Assembly (NCBI RefSeq): GCF_026898115.1
Contig: NZ_CP114036.1
Coordinates: 1,426,001 to 1,490,000 of the forward strand
Direction: 5' to 3'
Source of the DNA: Streptomyces sp. S465
GTDB lineage: Bacteria; Actinomycetota; Actinomycetes; Streptomycetales; Streptomycetaceae
DNA: 64,000 bases
The number at the start of each line of letters is the position of its first letter. Position 1 is the first letter of the stretch. A model generated the notes under the pieces. It was given only the letters and a program-made list of their open reading frames with translations, made no database searches and was not told the DNA's origin. The position numbers and the translations under genes are program-made. Shown here piece by piece: positions 32,306 through 41,428 of the stretch.

Positions 32306-33598
32306 TCAGTGCTCACTCACCGTAACCGGGGCCACTGACAACGCTCCGTCACCGCGGTCCCGTACCAGGTGGCGCTGGGCGCCGCACATCGCGGCGAGCC
32401 CGGCGCCGAGGCCGAGCCAGCCGAGGGGGCCCGCCGCGATCGCCGCGGTCACCGCGAGTGGTCCCGCGCTGCGCTGCACGGCCTGGGCCAGGCCGTGCAC
32501 GCCGAGGTAGGCGCCCTGTGCGGTGGACGGGGCGAGGGCGACGGACAGCTCCCAGGAGATCGTGGCGTGCAGCATCTCCGCGACGGTGAAGGCGGTCGCG
32601 GCCAGCAGCAGCGTGACGGCCGCGAGCCAGGGCGCGCCGGCCGTCGAGACGGCCAGCGCGGCCCCGCCGAGGAGGAAGGCGCCCGCCAGCGGCCACAGCG
32701 AGGTGCGTGCGGTGCGCGGGGTGGCTCCGAAGCGGGCGAACGGGACCTGGAAGAGGACCACGAGCACGTTGTTGAGGACGAGCAGCAGGGGGACCAGCTG
32801 GTGCGGTGCGCTGGTGGCGGTCACGCTCCACAGGGGCAGGCCGACCTTGAAGACGGAATCGTCGAGGAAGAGGACGGCCTCGCTGGCGGTGTAGGCGAGA
32901 TAGCGGCGGTCGCGCCAGGGGTTGGGGGCGGCGGTCTTCTCGGCGGCGGGGGCGGGTTCGCTGGGGCTCGGGGCGGACTCGGCCGCGATGCGGGAGGCCG
33001 AGGGCGGTTCGGCACAGCCGAGGGTGAGCAGCGCGGAGGCGAGGAAGGAGAGCGCGTCGCCGATGAGGAGCCAGCGGTAGACGGTGATGGTGCCGCCGGT
33101 GAGCGCCGCGGCCGCGATCAGACCGCCGACGCCCCAGCCGATGTTGACGGCGGTGCGGTTGATGGCCTGGTAGCGGGCGCGGTCGGGGCCCGCGACGCGG
33201 GTCGCGTACAACTTGGTCAGCACCGAGGCCGCGCGGTCGCCGAGGCTGCCCACCGAGGCGATGGCGAGCAGCAGCCGGAGATCGGTGGTGGTGAGCAGGG
33301 CGAGTGAGGCGGCGGCGCGCGCCAGTTGCACGGTGATCAGGAGCGGGCGCAGCGGGATGCGGTCGGCGAGGAGGCCGCCGAGGGGCGGGCCGGCGATGCC
33401 CACGCCTCCGGACACGGCGAGCAGCAGGCCGATCTCGGCGGTGCCGAGTCCGGCGGCGTAGGTGAAGTAGAGGGCGGCGGTCGCGCCCCACAGGCCCGAG
33501 CCGATCCGGTCGACGAAGCCGACGATCAGCATGCGGCGGCCGTCCCGGCCGCCGGGGATGCGCTCGATGAGTGCGGTGCGCCGTGCGGACGTGCCCAC
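32306..33598 (-). CDS. MFS transporter
   Basis: A 430-residue major facilitator protein with about 12 hydrophobic segments in two halves separated by a Pro/Ala/Glu-rich cytoplasmic loop (AAESAPSPSEPAPAAEKTAA, residues about 205-225). The N-terminal half carries the GGLLADRIPLRP loop (motif A-like) between helices 2 and 3. The substrate is unknown; an exporter is most likely given the regulator next door. The start GTG 33598 is preceded by AAGGGGG; a GTG at 33655 would lie within the divergent promoter. It is divergent from a MocR regulator with 47 bp between starts. Confidence 0.85.
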   Translation of the reverse strand: MGTSARRTALIERIPGGRDGRRMLIVGFVDRIGSGLWGATAALYFTYAAGLGTAEIGLLLAVSGGVGIAGPPLGGLLADRIPLRPLLITVQLARAAASLALLTTTDLRLLLAIASVGSLGDRAASVLTKLYATRVAGPDRARYQAINRTAVNIGWGVGGLIAAAALTGGTITVYRWLLIGDALSFLASALLTLGCAEPPSASRIAAESAPSPSEPAPAAEKTAAPNPWRDRRYLAYTASEAVLFLDDSVFKVGLPLWSVTATSAPHQLVPLLLVLNNVLVVLFQVPFARFGATPRTARTSLWPLAGAFLLGGAALAVSTAGAPWLAAVTLLLAATAFTVAEMLHATISWELSVALAPSTAQGAYLGVHGLAQAVQRSAGPLAVTAAIAAGPLGWLGLGAGLAAMCGAQRHLVRDRGDGALSVAPVTVSEH

Positions 33599-33622
33599 CC
33601 TGGTCCCCCTTGACAGCAATTT

Positions 33623-33634
33623 TGTATTGATACA
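33623..33634. promoter_or_regulatory. Candidate MocR operator between MFS and MocR genes
   Basis: TGTATTGATACA is an inverted repeat (TGTAT/ATACA, two-base centre) in an AT-rich patch that separates the two divergent starts. A second short dyad, ACAGA...TCTGT (33632-33636 / 33643-33647), overlaps it. A single site could control both genes. Confidence 0.5.
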
Positions 33635-33645
33635 GAGTGTTTTCT

Positions 33646-34965
33646 GTGGCGACACAATATGAGATCAACGGTGCGTCGGCCAAGGGGATTGCCGCGTCCG
33701 TCGAACAGGGCGTGGTGGACGGTGCGTTGGCGCCCGGCACCGCGCTGCCCCCGGTGCGCCGGCTGGCCGAGCGGCTGGGCATCAGCCCCGGCACCGTCGC
33801 GACCGCCTACAAGGAGCTGCGGCGGCGCGGGATCGTGGTGACGCACGGGCGGGGCGGCACGGTGGTCGCCCCGACGCCGGCGGTCGCCTCGCGCCGCCCG
33901 CCGCCGGTGCCGGAAGGGGTGCGCGATCTGGCGAGCGGTCAGCCCGATCCGGCCTTCCTCCCCGCGCTGCTGCCGGCCGCCCGGCTGTCCCCCGGGGTCC
34001 GGTCGCACCGCGCCCGGCCCCGGCTGGCCGGTCTGGAGGAGCTGGCCCGCGCCTGGTACGAGCGCGACGGCGTACCGGCCGAGCACCTCACCTTCGCCCA
34101 CGGCGCACTGGACTGCGTGGCCCGGCTGCTGTCGGTCGAGCTCCGGCCGGGCGACGCGGTGGCGATGGAGGACCCCGGCTACCACCATCTCCTCGACCTC
34201 GTCCCGGCGCTGGGGCTGCGCAGTGTGCCGGTGGCCGTGGACGACGAGGGCATCCGGCCGGACGCGCTACGGACGGCGCTGCGGTCCGGGGCCCGTGCGC
34301 TGGTCCACAGCCCCCGCGGGCAGAACCCTTACGGCGGCTGGTTCTCGGCGCGGCGCCGGGAGGCGCTGCTGGCGGTGCTGGGCGAGGTGCCCGAGGTGCT
34401 GGTGATCGAGGACGACCACGCCGCGGACATCGCCGGGGTGCCGCTGCACAGCCTCACCACGGGCGGCCTCGCCCGCTGGGCGCAGGTGCGCACGGTCTCC
34501 AAGCACCTGGGCACGGACCTGCGGTGGGGGGCGCTCGCCTGCGACCGTACGACGCTGGCGCGCCATGACGGCCGGATGCTGCTGACCTCGGGCTGGGTCA
34601 GCCATGTGCTCCAGGAGACGGTCGCCCGGCTGATGACCGATCCGCAGACCCAGGCCCTGGTCGCCGGGGCGCGGGCCGCCTACGCCAGGCGGCGTGCGGT
34701 CCTGCTGGCCGCGCTGTCGGCCCGGGGGATCGCGGCGCACGGGGCGAGCGGGATGAATCTGTGGGTGCCGGTCCGGGACGAGGCGGCGGTGGTCAACGGG
34801 CTGCGGACGCGCGGGTGGTGGGTGGCGGCCGGGGCGAGGTTCCGGCTGGCGTCCGGGCCGGGGGTGCGGATCACGGCGGCGGCGCTGGCGGAGGGGGACG
34901 CGGAGGCGTTGGCGGAGGATCTGGCGGGGGTGCTCGGGGATACGCAGGCGACGTATGGGGGGTAG
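33646..34965 (+). CDS. MocR/PdxR-type regulator (GntR winged helix plus aminotransferase-like domain)
   Basis: A 439-residue fusion. Residues about 1-75 are a GntR winged helix (TALPPVRRLAERLGISPGTV). After a linker with GVRDLASGQPDPAFLP, residues 90-435 are a fold-type I aminotransferase-like domain with EDPGYHHLLDLVPALGL, HSPRGQNPYGGWFS (Asn/Tyr of the PLP site) and VSKHLGTDLRWG, where Lys286 should bind pyridoxal phosphate. Such proteins sense PLP or amino compounds and usually regulate a divergent gene, here the MFS exporter. Start GTG 33646 is preferred to the in-frame GTG at 33637; neither has a strong ribosome site, so leaderless translation is possible. Confidence 0.88.
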   Translation: MATQYEINGASAKGIAASVEQGVVDGALAPGTALPPVRRLAERLGISPGTVATAYKELRRRGIVVTHGRGGTVVAPTPAVASRRPPPVPEGVRDLASGQPDPAFLPALLPAARLSPGVRSHRARPRLAGLEELARAWYERDGVPAEHLTFAHGALDCVARLLSVELRPGDAVAMEDPGYHHLLDLVPALGLRSVPVAVDDEGIRPDALRTALRSGARALVHSPRGQNPYGGWFSARRREALLAVLGEVPEVLVIEDDHAADIAGVPLHSLTTGGLARWAQVRTVSKHLGTDLRWGALACDRTTLARHDGRMLLTSGWVSHVLQETVARLMTDPQTQALVAGARAAYARRRAVLLAALSARGIAAHGASGMNLWVPVRDEAAVVNGLRTRGWWVAAGARFRLASGPGVRITAAALAEGDAEALAEDLAGVLGDTQATYGG

Positions 34966-35011
34966 GCGGGTCCTCCCCCGCCCCGCCCCTCCCCGGCCCG
35001 GGACAGCACTC

Positions 35012-37030
35012 CTAGGCGGTCCCGTCGCCCTTCTTCCGGGCCAGGCTCTCGTAGAAGCGCAGCAGTTCCACGTCGTCCACCGAGCCCGGGTTGACCGCCT
35101 TGTCCAGGGAGGTGCCCTGAAGGAGGCGCTTGACCGGGACCTCGATGCGCTTGCCGGTGAGGGTGTGCGGTACGCCGGGGACCTCGATGACCTCGTCGGG
35201 GACATGGCGTGGGGAGAGCTGGGTGCGGATGGTGGTCTTGATGCGGGCCAGGAGCTCCTCGTTGAGCGTGGCGCCCGGGGCCAGGTGGACGAAGAGGGGC
35301 ATCCAGTAGCCGCCGTCGGGCTGTTCGACGCCGATGACGAGGGATTCGCGGATCTCCGGGAGCCGTTCGACGGCCTCGTAGATGTCGGCGGAGCCCATCC
35401 GTACGCCCTGCCGGTTGAGGGTGGAGTCGGAGCGGCCGTGGATGACCACGGTGCCGCGTGAGGTCAGGGTGATCCAGTCGCCGTGGCGCCACGCGCCGGG
35501 GAACATCTCGAAGTAGCTGTCGCGGTAGCGGGTGCCGTCGGGGTCGTTCCAGAAGCGGACCGGCATCGACGGCATGGGCCGGGTCACGATCAGCTCGCCG
35601 ACCTCGTCGACCACCGGTTCGCCCAGCGGGTCCCACGCCTGGAGGTCGGTGCCCAGGGCGGGGGCCTGGAGTTCGCCGACGTAGACGGGGAGGGTGGGCA
35701 CGGCGCCCGCGAAGCAGCTGCACACATCGGTGCCGCCGCTGACGGAGGCGATCCACATGTCCTCGGACACCTCGTCGTGGATCCAGCGGAAGCCGTCGGG
35801 CGGCAGCGGGGAGCCGGTGGTGGCGACGCACTTCACCCGGGAGAGGTCGAAGTCGCGGCCCGGGTGGACATCGGCCTTGCGGCAGGCCATGACATAGGCG
35901 GCGGAGGTGCCGTAGAGCGTGGTCCCGGTGCGTTCGGCGACGCGCCACTGGGCGGCGGTGTCCGGATAGCCGGGGCTGCCGTCGTAGAGGACGACGGTCG
36001 CGCCCACCAGCAGGCCGGACACCAGGAAGTTCCACATCATCCAGCCGGTGGAGGTGTACCAGAAGAAGCGGTCGCCGGGTGTGAGGTCGCAGTGCAGGCC
36101 GAGCTGCTTGAGGTGCTCCACCAGGATGCCGCCCTGGGACTGCACGATCGCCTTGGGCAGCCCGGTGGTGCCCGAGGAGTACAGCACCCACAGCGGATGG
36201 TCGAAGGGCAGTGGCTCGAACACCGGGTCCGCCGGTTCGCGGACGATGTCGTCCCAGGCCAGCGTGGACTCGGGAGCGGGGGTGCCCAGCAGCGGGATGT
36301 GCACGACGGCGCGCAGGGTGGGCAGCTCGGCGCGCAGTTCGGCCACGGTGGCGGTGCGGTCGTGGGTCTTCCCGCCGTAGCGGTAGCCGTCGACGGTGAA
36401 CAGCACCACCGGTTCGACCTGCTGGAAGCGGTCCAGGACGCTGCGGGCGCCGAAGTCGGGGGCGCAGGAGGTCCATACGGCGCCGACGGCGGCGGTGGCC
36501 AGGAGGGCGACGGTGGCCTGGGGGATGTTGGGGACGTAGCCGCTGACCCGGTCGCCGGGGCGGACGCCGAGGCGGCGCAGCTCGGCGGCGACGGCGCCCA
36601 CCTGGCCACGCAGTTCGGCCCAGCTGATCGGGCGTGGCTCATGGGTCTCGTCGACGTGGAGCAGCGCGGGGGTGTCGGCGCGGTCGGGGTCCTCGGCGGC
36701 GCGCAGGGCGTGCTCGGCGTAGTTGAGGGTGGCGCCGGGGAACCAGCGGGCGCCGGGCATGGCGGCGTCGGCGAGCACCCGTTCGTACGGGGTGGTGAAG
36801 CGCACCTCGAACCATTCGGCGACCGCCTGCCAGAAGGTCTCCAGCTCCTCCACCGACCAGCGGTGCAGTGCGGCGTAGTCCGCGGCCGGGCCGTCCGGGC
36901 CGGGCGCGGGTGCGCCGTGGCGCTCGGCCGCCCAGGCGTGGAAGGCGGTCAGCCGGGACCGGGCGATCCGGTCCGCGCCGGGCTGCCACAGGGGCTGTGG
37001 CCGGTGGTCGGGGTGCGCTGTGGTGGTCAT
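35012..37030 (-). CDS. Acetoacetate-CoA ligase
   Basis: A 672-residue acyl-adenylate enzyme: N-terminal ACAS-type region (WFPGATLNYAEHAL), ATP-binding motif YSSGTTGLPKAIVQSQGG, SVSGGTDVCSCFAG (A5-like motif), GRSDSTLNRQGVRMGSADIY (A8) and a C-terminal lysine in HTLTGKRIEVPVKRLL (A10). Length and the TDVCSCF and GVRMGSADIYE blocks are diagnostic of acetoacetyl-CoA synthetase, which activates acetoacetate for lipid, leucine or polyhydroxybutyrate-related metabolism. It is transcribed alone, divergent from the GH31 gene. The start ATG 37030 gives the expected N-terminus. Confidence 0.95.
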   Translation of the reverse strand: MTTTAHPDHRPQPLWQPGADRIARSRLTAFHAWAAERHGAPAPGPDGPAADYAALHRWSVEELETFWQAVAEWFEVRFTTPYERVLADAAMPGARWFPGATLNYAEHALRAAEDPDRADTPALLHVDETHEPRPISWAELRGQVGAVAAELRRLGVRPGDRVSGYVPNIPQATVALLATAAVGAVWTSCAPDFGARSVLDRFQQVEPVVLFTVDGYRYGGKTHDRTATVAELRAELPTLRAVVHIPLLGTPAPESTLAWDDIVREPADPVFEPLPFDHPLWVLYSSGTTGLPKAIVQSQGGILVEHLKQLGLHCDLTPGDRFFWYTSTGWMMWNFLVSGLLVGATVVLYDGSPGYPDTAAQWRVAERTGTTLYGTSAAYVMACRKADVHPGRDFDLSRVKCVATTGSPLPPDGFRWIHDEVSEDMWIASVSGGTDVCSCFAGAVPTLPVYVGELQAPALGTDLQAWDPLGEPVVDEVGELIVTRPMPSMPVRFWNDPDGTRYRDSYFEMFPGAWRHGDWITLTSRGTVVIHGRSDSTLNRQGVRMGSADIYEAVERLPEIRESLVIGVEQPDGGYWMPLFVHLAPGATLNEELLARIKTTIRTQLSPRHVPDEVIEVPGVPHTLTGKRIEVPVKRLLQGTSLDKAVNPGSVDDVELLRFYESLARKKGDGTA

Positions 37031-37237
37031 GGGTGTCGGCTCCCGGGCTGTCCGCGCCGGCCGCGTCCGCGGGGCGCAGCCGGCTCATGTGCGTCCGCAC
37101 AGGACGATGCCATGTGATCGACTCCCGCACCAGGGGCGCCACCCCACATCACAGGCCGGCTTCATATGAGCGGACCACGGGTGAACGGCAGTTGAACCAT
37201 ATCCCCACCCAGTGCTGTCAATGGCAGGCTGAGCAGT

Positions 37238-39679
37238 ATGAATGCGCGTGACCTGGTGCGGTCGGAGAAGCTGGTGCGGTCGATGAGGGTGATCTGCACG
37301 GCGCAGGGGCTGCGGTCACTGCGCTCGGCGTGGCGGCGGCGGCGTTCCGACGCGGTGGGGCTGGCTCGCCGGGGCACCGAGCTGGCCCGGGTGCCGGGTG
37401 AGGTGGAGGGGGCCGAGCCGGAGCCGGGGGGCGGGGTGGTGCGGTTCGCCCGCTCCTCGCTGCGGGTGCGGGTGACCACGGGCGGCGCGGTGTTCTGCGG
37501 CTGGGACGGGGCCGAGCCGGAGCCGTCGTACGCGCTGGCCGGGCCCTGCCCGGAGGCGGACGAGCGGGCGGAGCTGGAGCCGGACACCGGCGGCGGCTGG
37601 CGGGTGGTGTCCGAGCGGGTCACGGTGGCGGTGTCGGGGAACGGCACGGTGGAGGTGCGCACTCCGGGCGGGGTGGTGCTGCGGCGGGACCTGCCGCCGC
37701 GCTGGTGGGAGCCGGCCGGGGTGCCGAGCGCCCCGGCCCCCGATGACCGGGGGGTGCGCGGGGAGGGCGCCCGCTGGCTGCAGCGGTCCGAAGTGGCGGC
37801 GGACGCGCGGTTCTTCGGGCTGGGCGGGCGGGCGTCGGGGCCCCGGCTGCGGGACGGGGTGTACCGGCTGTGGAACACCGATCCGGGCGGCAGCTTCGGG
37901 CCGGGGGACGATCCGCTGTATCTGACCATGCCGGTGCAGCTGGTGGTGGCCGACGCGGGCACCCATCTGGTGTTCCACGACAACTCCTGGGACGGGGCGG
38001 TCACCCTGCGGGAGGGCGAGGAGGGCGCGGGCTCGGGCCATGACCGGCCCGGCTGGTGCCGGACGCGGATGGAGGGCGGCCCGCTGCGCTACTGGGTGAT
38101 CGTGGGCACCCCGGCGCGGGTGCTGCACGGCTGGACGGCGCTGACCGGCGCCCCGGCGGTCCCGCCGCGCTGGGCGCTGGGCCATCACCACGCGCGCTGG
38201 GGGTTCGGCGACGCGGCGGAGGTCCGGCGGGTGGTGGCGGGCTACCGGGAGCGGGGTCTGCCGCTGTCCGCGCTGCACCTGGACATCGACCATCTGGCCG
38301 GGCACCGGGTGTTCACGGTGGACGCGGCGCGCTTTCCGGACCTGCCGGGGCTCGCCGCCGAACTGCTCGAGGACGGGGTGCGGCTGGTGTCGATCGTCGA
38401 CCCGGCGGTGAAGGCGGAGCCGGGCAACGCGGTGTACGAGAGCGGGGCGGCGGAGGACGTGTTCGTGCGCGACACCCGGGGCCGCGAGGTGCGCGGGGTG
38501 GTGTGGCCGGGCGAGTCGGTGTTCCCCGACTTCACCGATCCGCGGGTGCGCAAGTGGTGGGGCGGGCTGTACGCGGAGCGGCTGGCGCAGGGCTTCTCCG
38601 GGGTGTGGCACGACATGAACGAGCCGGTGTCGTTCGCCGCCTTCGGGGAGACCACGCTGCCGCGCTCGGCCCGGCACGCCCTGGAGGGCCGGGGCGGCGA
38701 CCACCGGGAGGCGCACAACGTCTACGGGCTGGCGATGGCGCGGGCCGGCTACGAGGCGCTGTGCGAGCTGCGCCCCGACGAGCGGCCGTTTCTCTTCTCG
38801 CGCTCGGGATGGGCGGGGTTGCAGCGGTACGGGGGCAGCTGGTCCGGCGATGTGGCGACGGACTGGGCGGGGCTGCGGGCCTCGCTGTCGCTGGTGATCG
38901 GGCTGGGCCTGTCGGGGGTGCCGTACTCGGGCCCCGACATCGGCGGGTTCACCGGCCATCCCTCGCCGGAGCTGTATCTGCGCTGGTTCCAGCTGGGCGC
39001 GTATCTGCCGCTGTTCCGCACCCATTCGGCGATCTCGGCGGGGCGGCGGGAGCCGTGGGAGTTCGGGCCGCGGGTGCTGGAGCACGCGGCGGCGGCGCTG
39101 CGGACACGGCAGCGGCTGCTGCCGTACTTCATGACGCTCGCCCAGCTGGCGGCGCGCACCGGCGCCCCGTATGTGCGGCCCGTGTGGTGGCGGACGCCCA
39201 AGGACCGGGCGCTGCGGGACTGCGAGGACGCCTTCTTGCTGGGGGACGCGCTGCTGGTGGCGCCGGTGCTGGAGGAGGGCGTGCGCCGGCGGCCGGTGCG
39301 GCTGCCGCGCGGCCGCTGGTACGACACGGCGACCGGCCGGGCGTACGACGGCCCCGGCCAGGTGGTGCTGGACGCCCCGCTGTCGGGCATCCCGGTGCTG
39401 GCGCGGGCCGGTGCGGTGGTGCCGGTGGCGGGGCCGGACGGCGGGGTGGAGCTGGAGGTGTGGACACCGTGCCAGGGCCGCAGGGGCGCGGGGGCGGGCA
39501 CGCTGGCCGTGCCGGCGGGCGACGGCTGGGAGAAGCCGGAGCTGCTGCGGTTCATCACCCGGCTGCGGGACGGTGCGGTGACGGTCGAGCGGGAGGGCGG
39601 CGGCGAGGTGGGGTATCCGGTGCGGATACGGGGTGAGGCGCCTTCGGGGGAGACCAGGCGGCCGCGTCGCAGGAGCTGA
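37238..39679 (+). CDS. Glycoside hydrolase family 31 protein (alpha-glucosidase/xylosidase-like)
   Basis: An 813-residue intracellular-type GH31 enzyme. It has an N-terminal beta-sandwich (to about 290), then the TIM barrel with PPRWALGHHHARWGFGD, LSALHLDIDHL, nucleophile motif GVWHDMNEPVSF (Asp near residue 458) and acid/base region SRSGWAGLQRYGGSWSGDVA (last Asp). PYSGPDIGGFTGHPSPELYL and a C-terminal beta domain follow. There is no signal peptide; the basic N-terminus (SLRSAWRRRRSD) is odd but not secretory. It hydrolyses alpha-linked glycosides, with preference undetermined. Transcribed alone; no sugar transporter is adjacent. Confidence 0.93.
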   Translation: MNARDLVRSEKLVRSMRVICTAQGLRSLRSAWRRRRSDAVGLARRGTELARVPGEVEGAEPEPGGGVVRFARSSLRVRVTTGGAVFCGWDGAEPEPSYALAGPCPEADERAELEPDTGGGWRVVSERVTVAVSGNGTVEVRTPGGVVLRRDLPPRWWEPAGVPSAPAPDDRGVRGEGARWLQRSEVAADARFFGLGGRASGPRLRDGVYRLWNTDPGGSFGPGDDPLYLTMPVQLVVADAGTHLVFHDNSWDGAVTLREGEEGAGSGHDRPGWCRTRMEGGPLRYWVIVGTPARVLHGWTALTGAPAVPPRWALGHHHARWGFGDAAEVRRVVAGYRERGLPLSALHLDIDHLAGHRVFTVDAARFPDLPGLAAELLEDGVRLVSIVDPAVKAEPGNAVYESGAAEDVFVRDTRGREVRGVVWPGESVFPDFTDPRVRKWWGGLYAERLAQGFSGVWHDMNEPVSFAAFGETTLPRSARHALEGRGGDHREAHNVYGLAMARAGYEALCELRPDERPFLFSRSGWAGLQRYGGSWSGDVATDWAGLRASLSLVIGLGLSGVPYSGPDIGGFTGHPSPELYLRWFQLGAYLPLFRTHSAISAGRREPWEFGPRVLEHAAAALRTRQRLLPYFMTLAQLAARTGAPYVRPVWWRTPKDRALRDCEDAFLLGDALLVAPVLEEGVRRRPVRLPRGRWYDTATGRAYDGPGQVVLDAPLSGIPVLARAGAVVPVAGPDGGVELEVWTPCQGRRGAGAGTLAVPAGDGWEKPELLRFITRLRDGAVTVEREGGGEVGYPVRIRGEAPSGETRRPRRRS

Positions 39680-39752
39680 CGGGGCGGGGGCGGGGCGGGG
39701 TTCGCCGGAAGGGGGTTGTCTCCGCCTTCGGTGGGCTGGTTATGTGCTGACC

Positions 39753-40553
39753 ATGCCAAGACTCGCCGTCGCGCTGCGCGCGCTCGCCCTGCCCGTCGCC
39801 GCTCTGCTGGCCGTCTCCCCCGCCGCCCCGGCGCGGGCGGAGCCGGAGCCGAAGGCCCCCGAGGAGTTCGTGGCCCTCAGCGACGTCGATCCGACCATCC
39901 GTCAGGAGATCCGCTACTTCACCCCGCACAACTTCACCGGTCATCCGGTGGACGGCTACCGCCGGCCGATGTGCGTCCTGACCCGCCCGGCCGCCGAGGC
40001 GCTGCACCGGGCGCAGCGCCGGCTGCTGCGGCGCGGCTACACCCTGAAGGTGTACGACTGCTACCGGCCGCAGCGTGCGGTGAACGACTTCGTGGCGTGG
40101 GCCAAGGACCTCGACGACCAGCGGATGAAGGGCGAGTTCTATCCGGAAGTCGACAAGTCCCGGCTGTTCGAGGACGGCTATATCGCCGAGAAGTCGGGGC
40201 ACAGCCGGGGCAGTACGGTGGATCTGACGATCGTACGGCTCCCGGCCCTGCCCACCCGCCCCTATGTGCCGGGCGAGGAGCTGGTGCCGTGCTACGCGGC
40301 CAAGGCGGACCGCTTCCCGGACAACTCCGTGGACATGGGCACCGGGTACGACTGCTTCGACACGCTCTCGCACACGCTCGATCCGCGGATCACGGGTGCG
40401 CAGCGGGCCAACCGGCTGCTGCTCAAGGGCACTCTGGAGGATCTCGGCTTCGTCAATCTGGCCGAGGAGTGGTGGCACTACACGTACCAGCCGGAGCCGT
40501 TCCCGGACACCTACTTCGACTTCCCCGTCGCGCGCCGCTCGCTGACCGGCTGA
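39753..40553 (+). CDS. Secreted M15 metallopeptidase, VanX-like D-Ala-D-Ala dipeptidase
   Basis: A 266-residue protein with a Sec signal peptide (LALPVAALLAVSPAAPARA, cleavage near residue 29). Zinc ligands are in place: SGHSRGSTVDLTI with His150 and Asp157, and EEWWHY with Glu239 and His242, the arrangement of VanX and DdpX. YDCYRPQRAVNDFVAWAK is the substrate-side motif. It cleaves D-Ala-D-Ala dipeptide or related peptidoglycan fragments. Because it is exported and there are no vanHA genes, a role in cell-wall turnover rather than vancomycin resistance is more likely. The ATG 39753 lacks a good ribosome site. It converges on the ABC permease gene. Confidence 0.9.
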   Translation: MPRLAVALRALALPVAALLAVSPAAPARAEPEPKAPEEFVALSDVDPTIRQEIRYFTPHNFTGHPVDGYRRPMCVLTRPAAEALHRAQRRLLRRGYTLKVYDCYRPQRAVNDFVAWAKDLDDQRMKGEFYPEVDKSRLFEDGYIAEKSGHSRGSTVDLTIVRLPALPTRPYVPGEELVPCYAAKADRFPDNSVDMGTGYDCFDTLSHTLDPRITGAQRANRLLLKGTLEDLGFVNLAEEWWHYTYQPEPFPDTYFDFPVARRSLTG

Positions 40554-40604
40554 CGCCGCACGGCCGTCCAGCCGCACGACCGTCCGCCGCGCGGCCGTCC
40601 AGTC

Positions 40605-41417
40605 TCACAGCCGGCCGCCCGCGGTGTCCGAGGACAGCCGCTGGGCGATGTACACGGGCACCACGGACAGCAGGACGAGCAGCGCGGCGACGACGTTGAC
40701 GACGGGGGCCTGGTGGGGGCGGGCCAGGTTCTCGTAGATCCAGATGGGCAGGGTGCGGGTGCCGGGCCCGGCGGTGAAGGTCGTGACGACGATCTCGTCG
40801 AAGGAGAGCGCGAAGGCCAGCAGCCCGCCCGCGAAGAGCGCCGAGCGCATGGCGGGGAAGGTGACGTACCGGAAGGTCTGCCAGGGGCGCGCCCCGAGGT
40901 CCGCGGACGCCTCGGCCAGCGAGGGCGCGAGCCGGCTCAGCCGGGCGCCGATGTTGTTGAAGACGATCACGACGCAGAAGGTGGCGTGTCCGACGACCAC
41001 CGTGAACAGGCCGAAGCCGATGCCGATCGGGTCCAGGACGGTGCGGAAGGCGGCGTTGAGGGCGATACCGCTGACGATGCCGGGCAGCGCGATCGGCAGG
41101 ACGAGCAGGAAGGAGACGGTCCGCCGCCCGAAGAAGCGGTGCCGGTGGACGGCGTACGCGGCCAGGGTGCCCAGGACCAGGGCGATCGCGGTGGCGGCGA
41201 GCCCGGCCCTGACCGAGGTGAGCAGGGCCTGGCGGGCGCCGTCGCTGTGCAGCGCGGCCCGCCACCACCGGCCGGTGAGGCCGCTGGGCGGCCAGCCGAA
41301 GGAGCGGTCGGCGTTGACGGAGTTGAGCAGCACCAGCAGCAGGGGGACGTAGACGAGGGCGAGCCCGGCCGCGGTGACACAGCCGAGGACCACTTTGGCG
41401 GTGCGCGACAGCCGCAT
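40605..41417 (-). CDS. ABC transporter permease, PotC-like
   Basis: A 270-residue inner-membrane permease with six predicted helices and the EAA loop (ASADLGARPWQTFRYVTFPA). It resembles PotC of spermidine/putrescine importers, including the C-terminal TLPIWIYENL block. The ATG 41417 has GGAGGTGGG upstream; the upstream start in the same frame at 41924 would run through the other permease gene. It is last of four genes (ATPase, binding protein, permease 1, permease 2) reading left, with only 11 bp to the preceding permease. Confidence 0.92.
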   Translation of the reverse strand: MRLSRTAKVVLGCVTAAGLALVYVPLLLVLLNSVNADRSFGWPPSGLTGRWWRAALHSDGARQALLTSVRAGLAATAIALVLGTLAAYAVHRHRFFGRRTVSFLLVLPIALPGIVSGIALNAAFRTVLDPIGIGFGLFTVVVGHATFCVVIVFNNIGARLSRLAPSLAEASADLGARPWQTFRYVTFPAMRSALFAGGLLAFALSFDEIVVTTFTAGPGTRTLPIWIYENLARPHQAPVVNVVAALLVLLSVVPVYIAQRLSSDTAGGRL

Positions 41418-41428
41418 GCGCCCACCTC

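Noticed and set aside
39753..40553. Vancomycin-resistance determinant
   Set aside because: The VanX-like enzyme has a signal peptide and no vanH, vanA or vanRS genes nearby.
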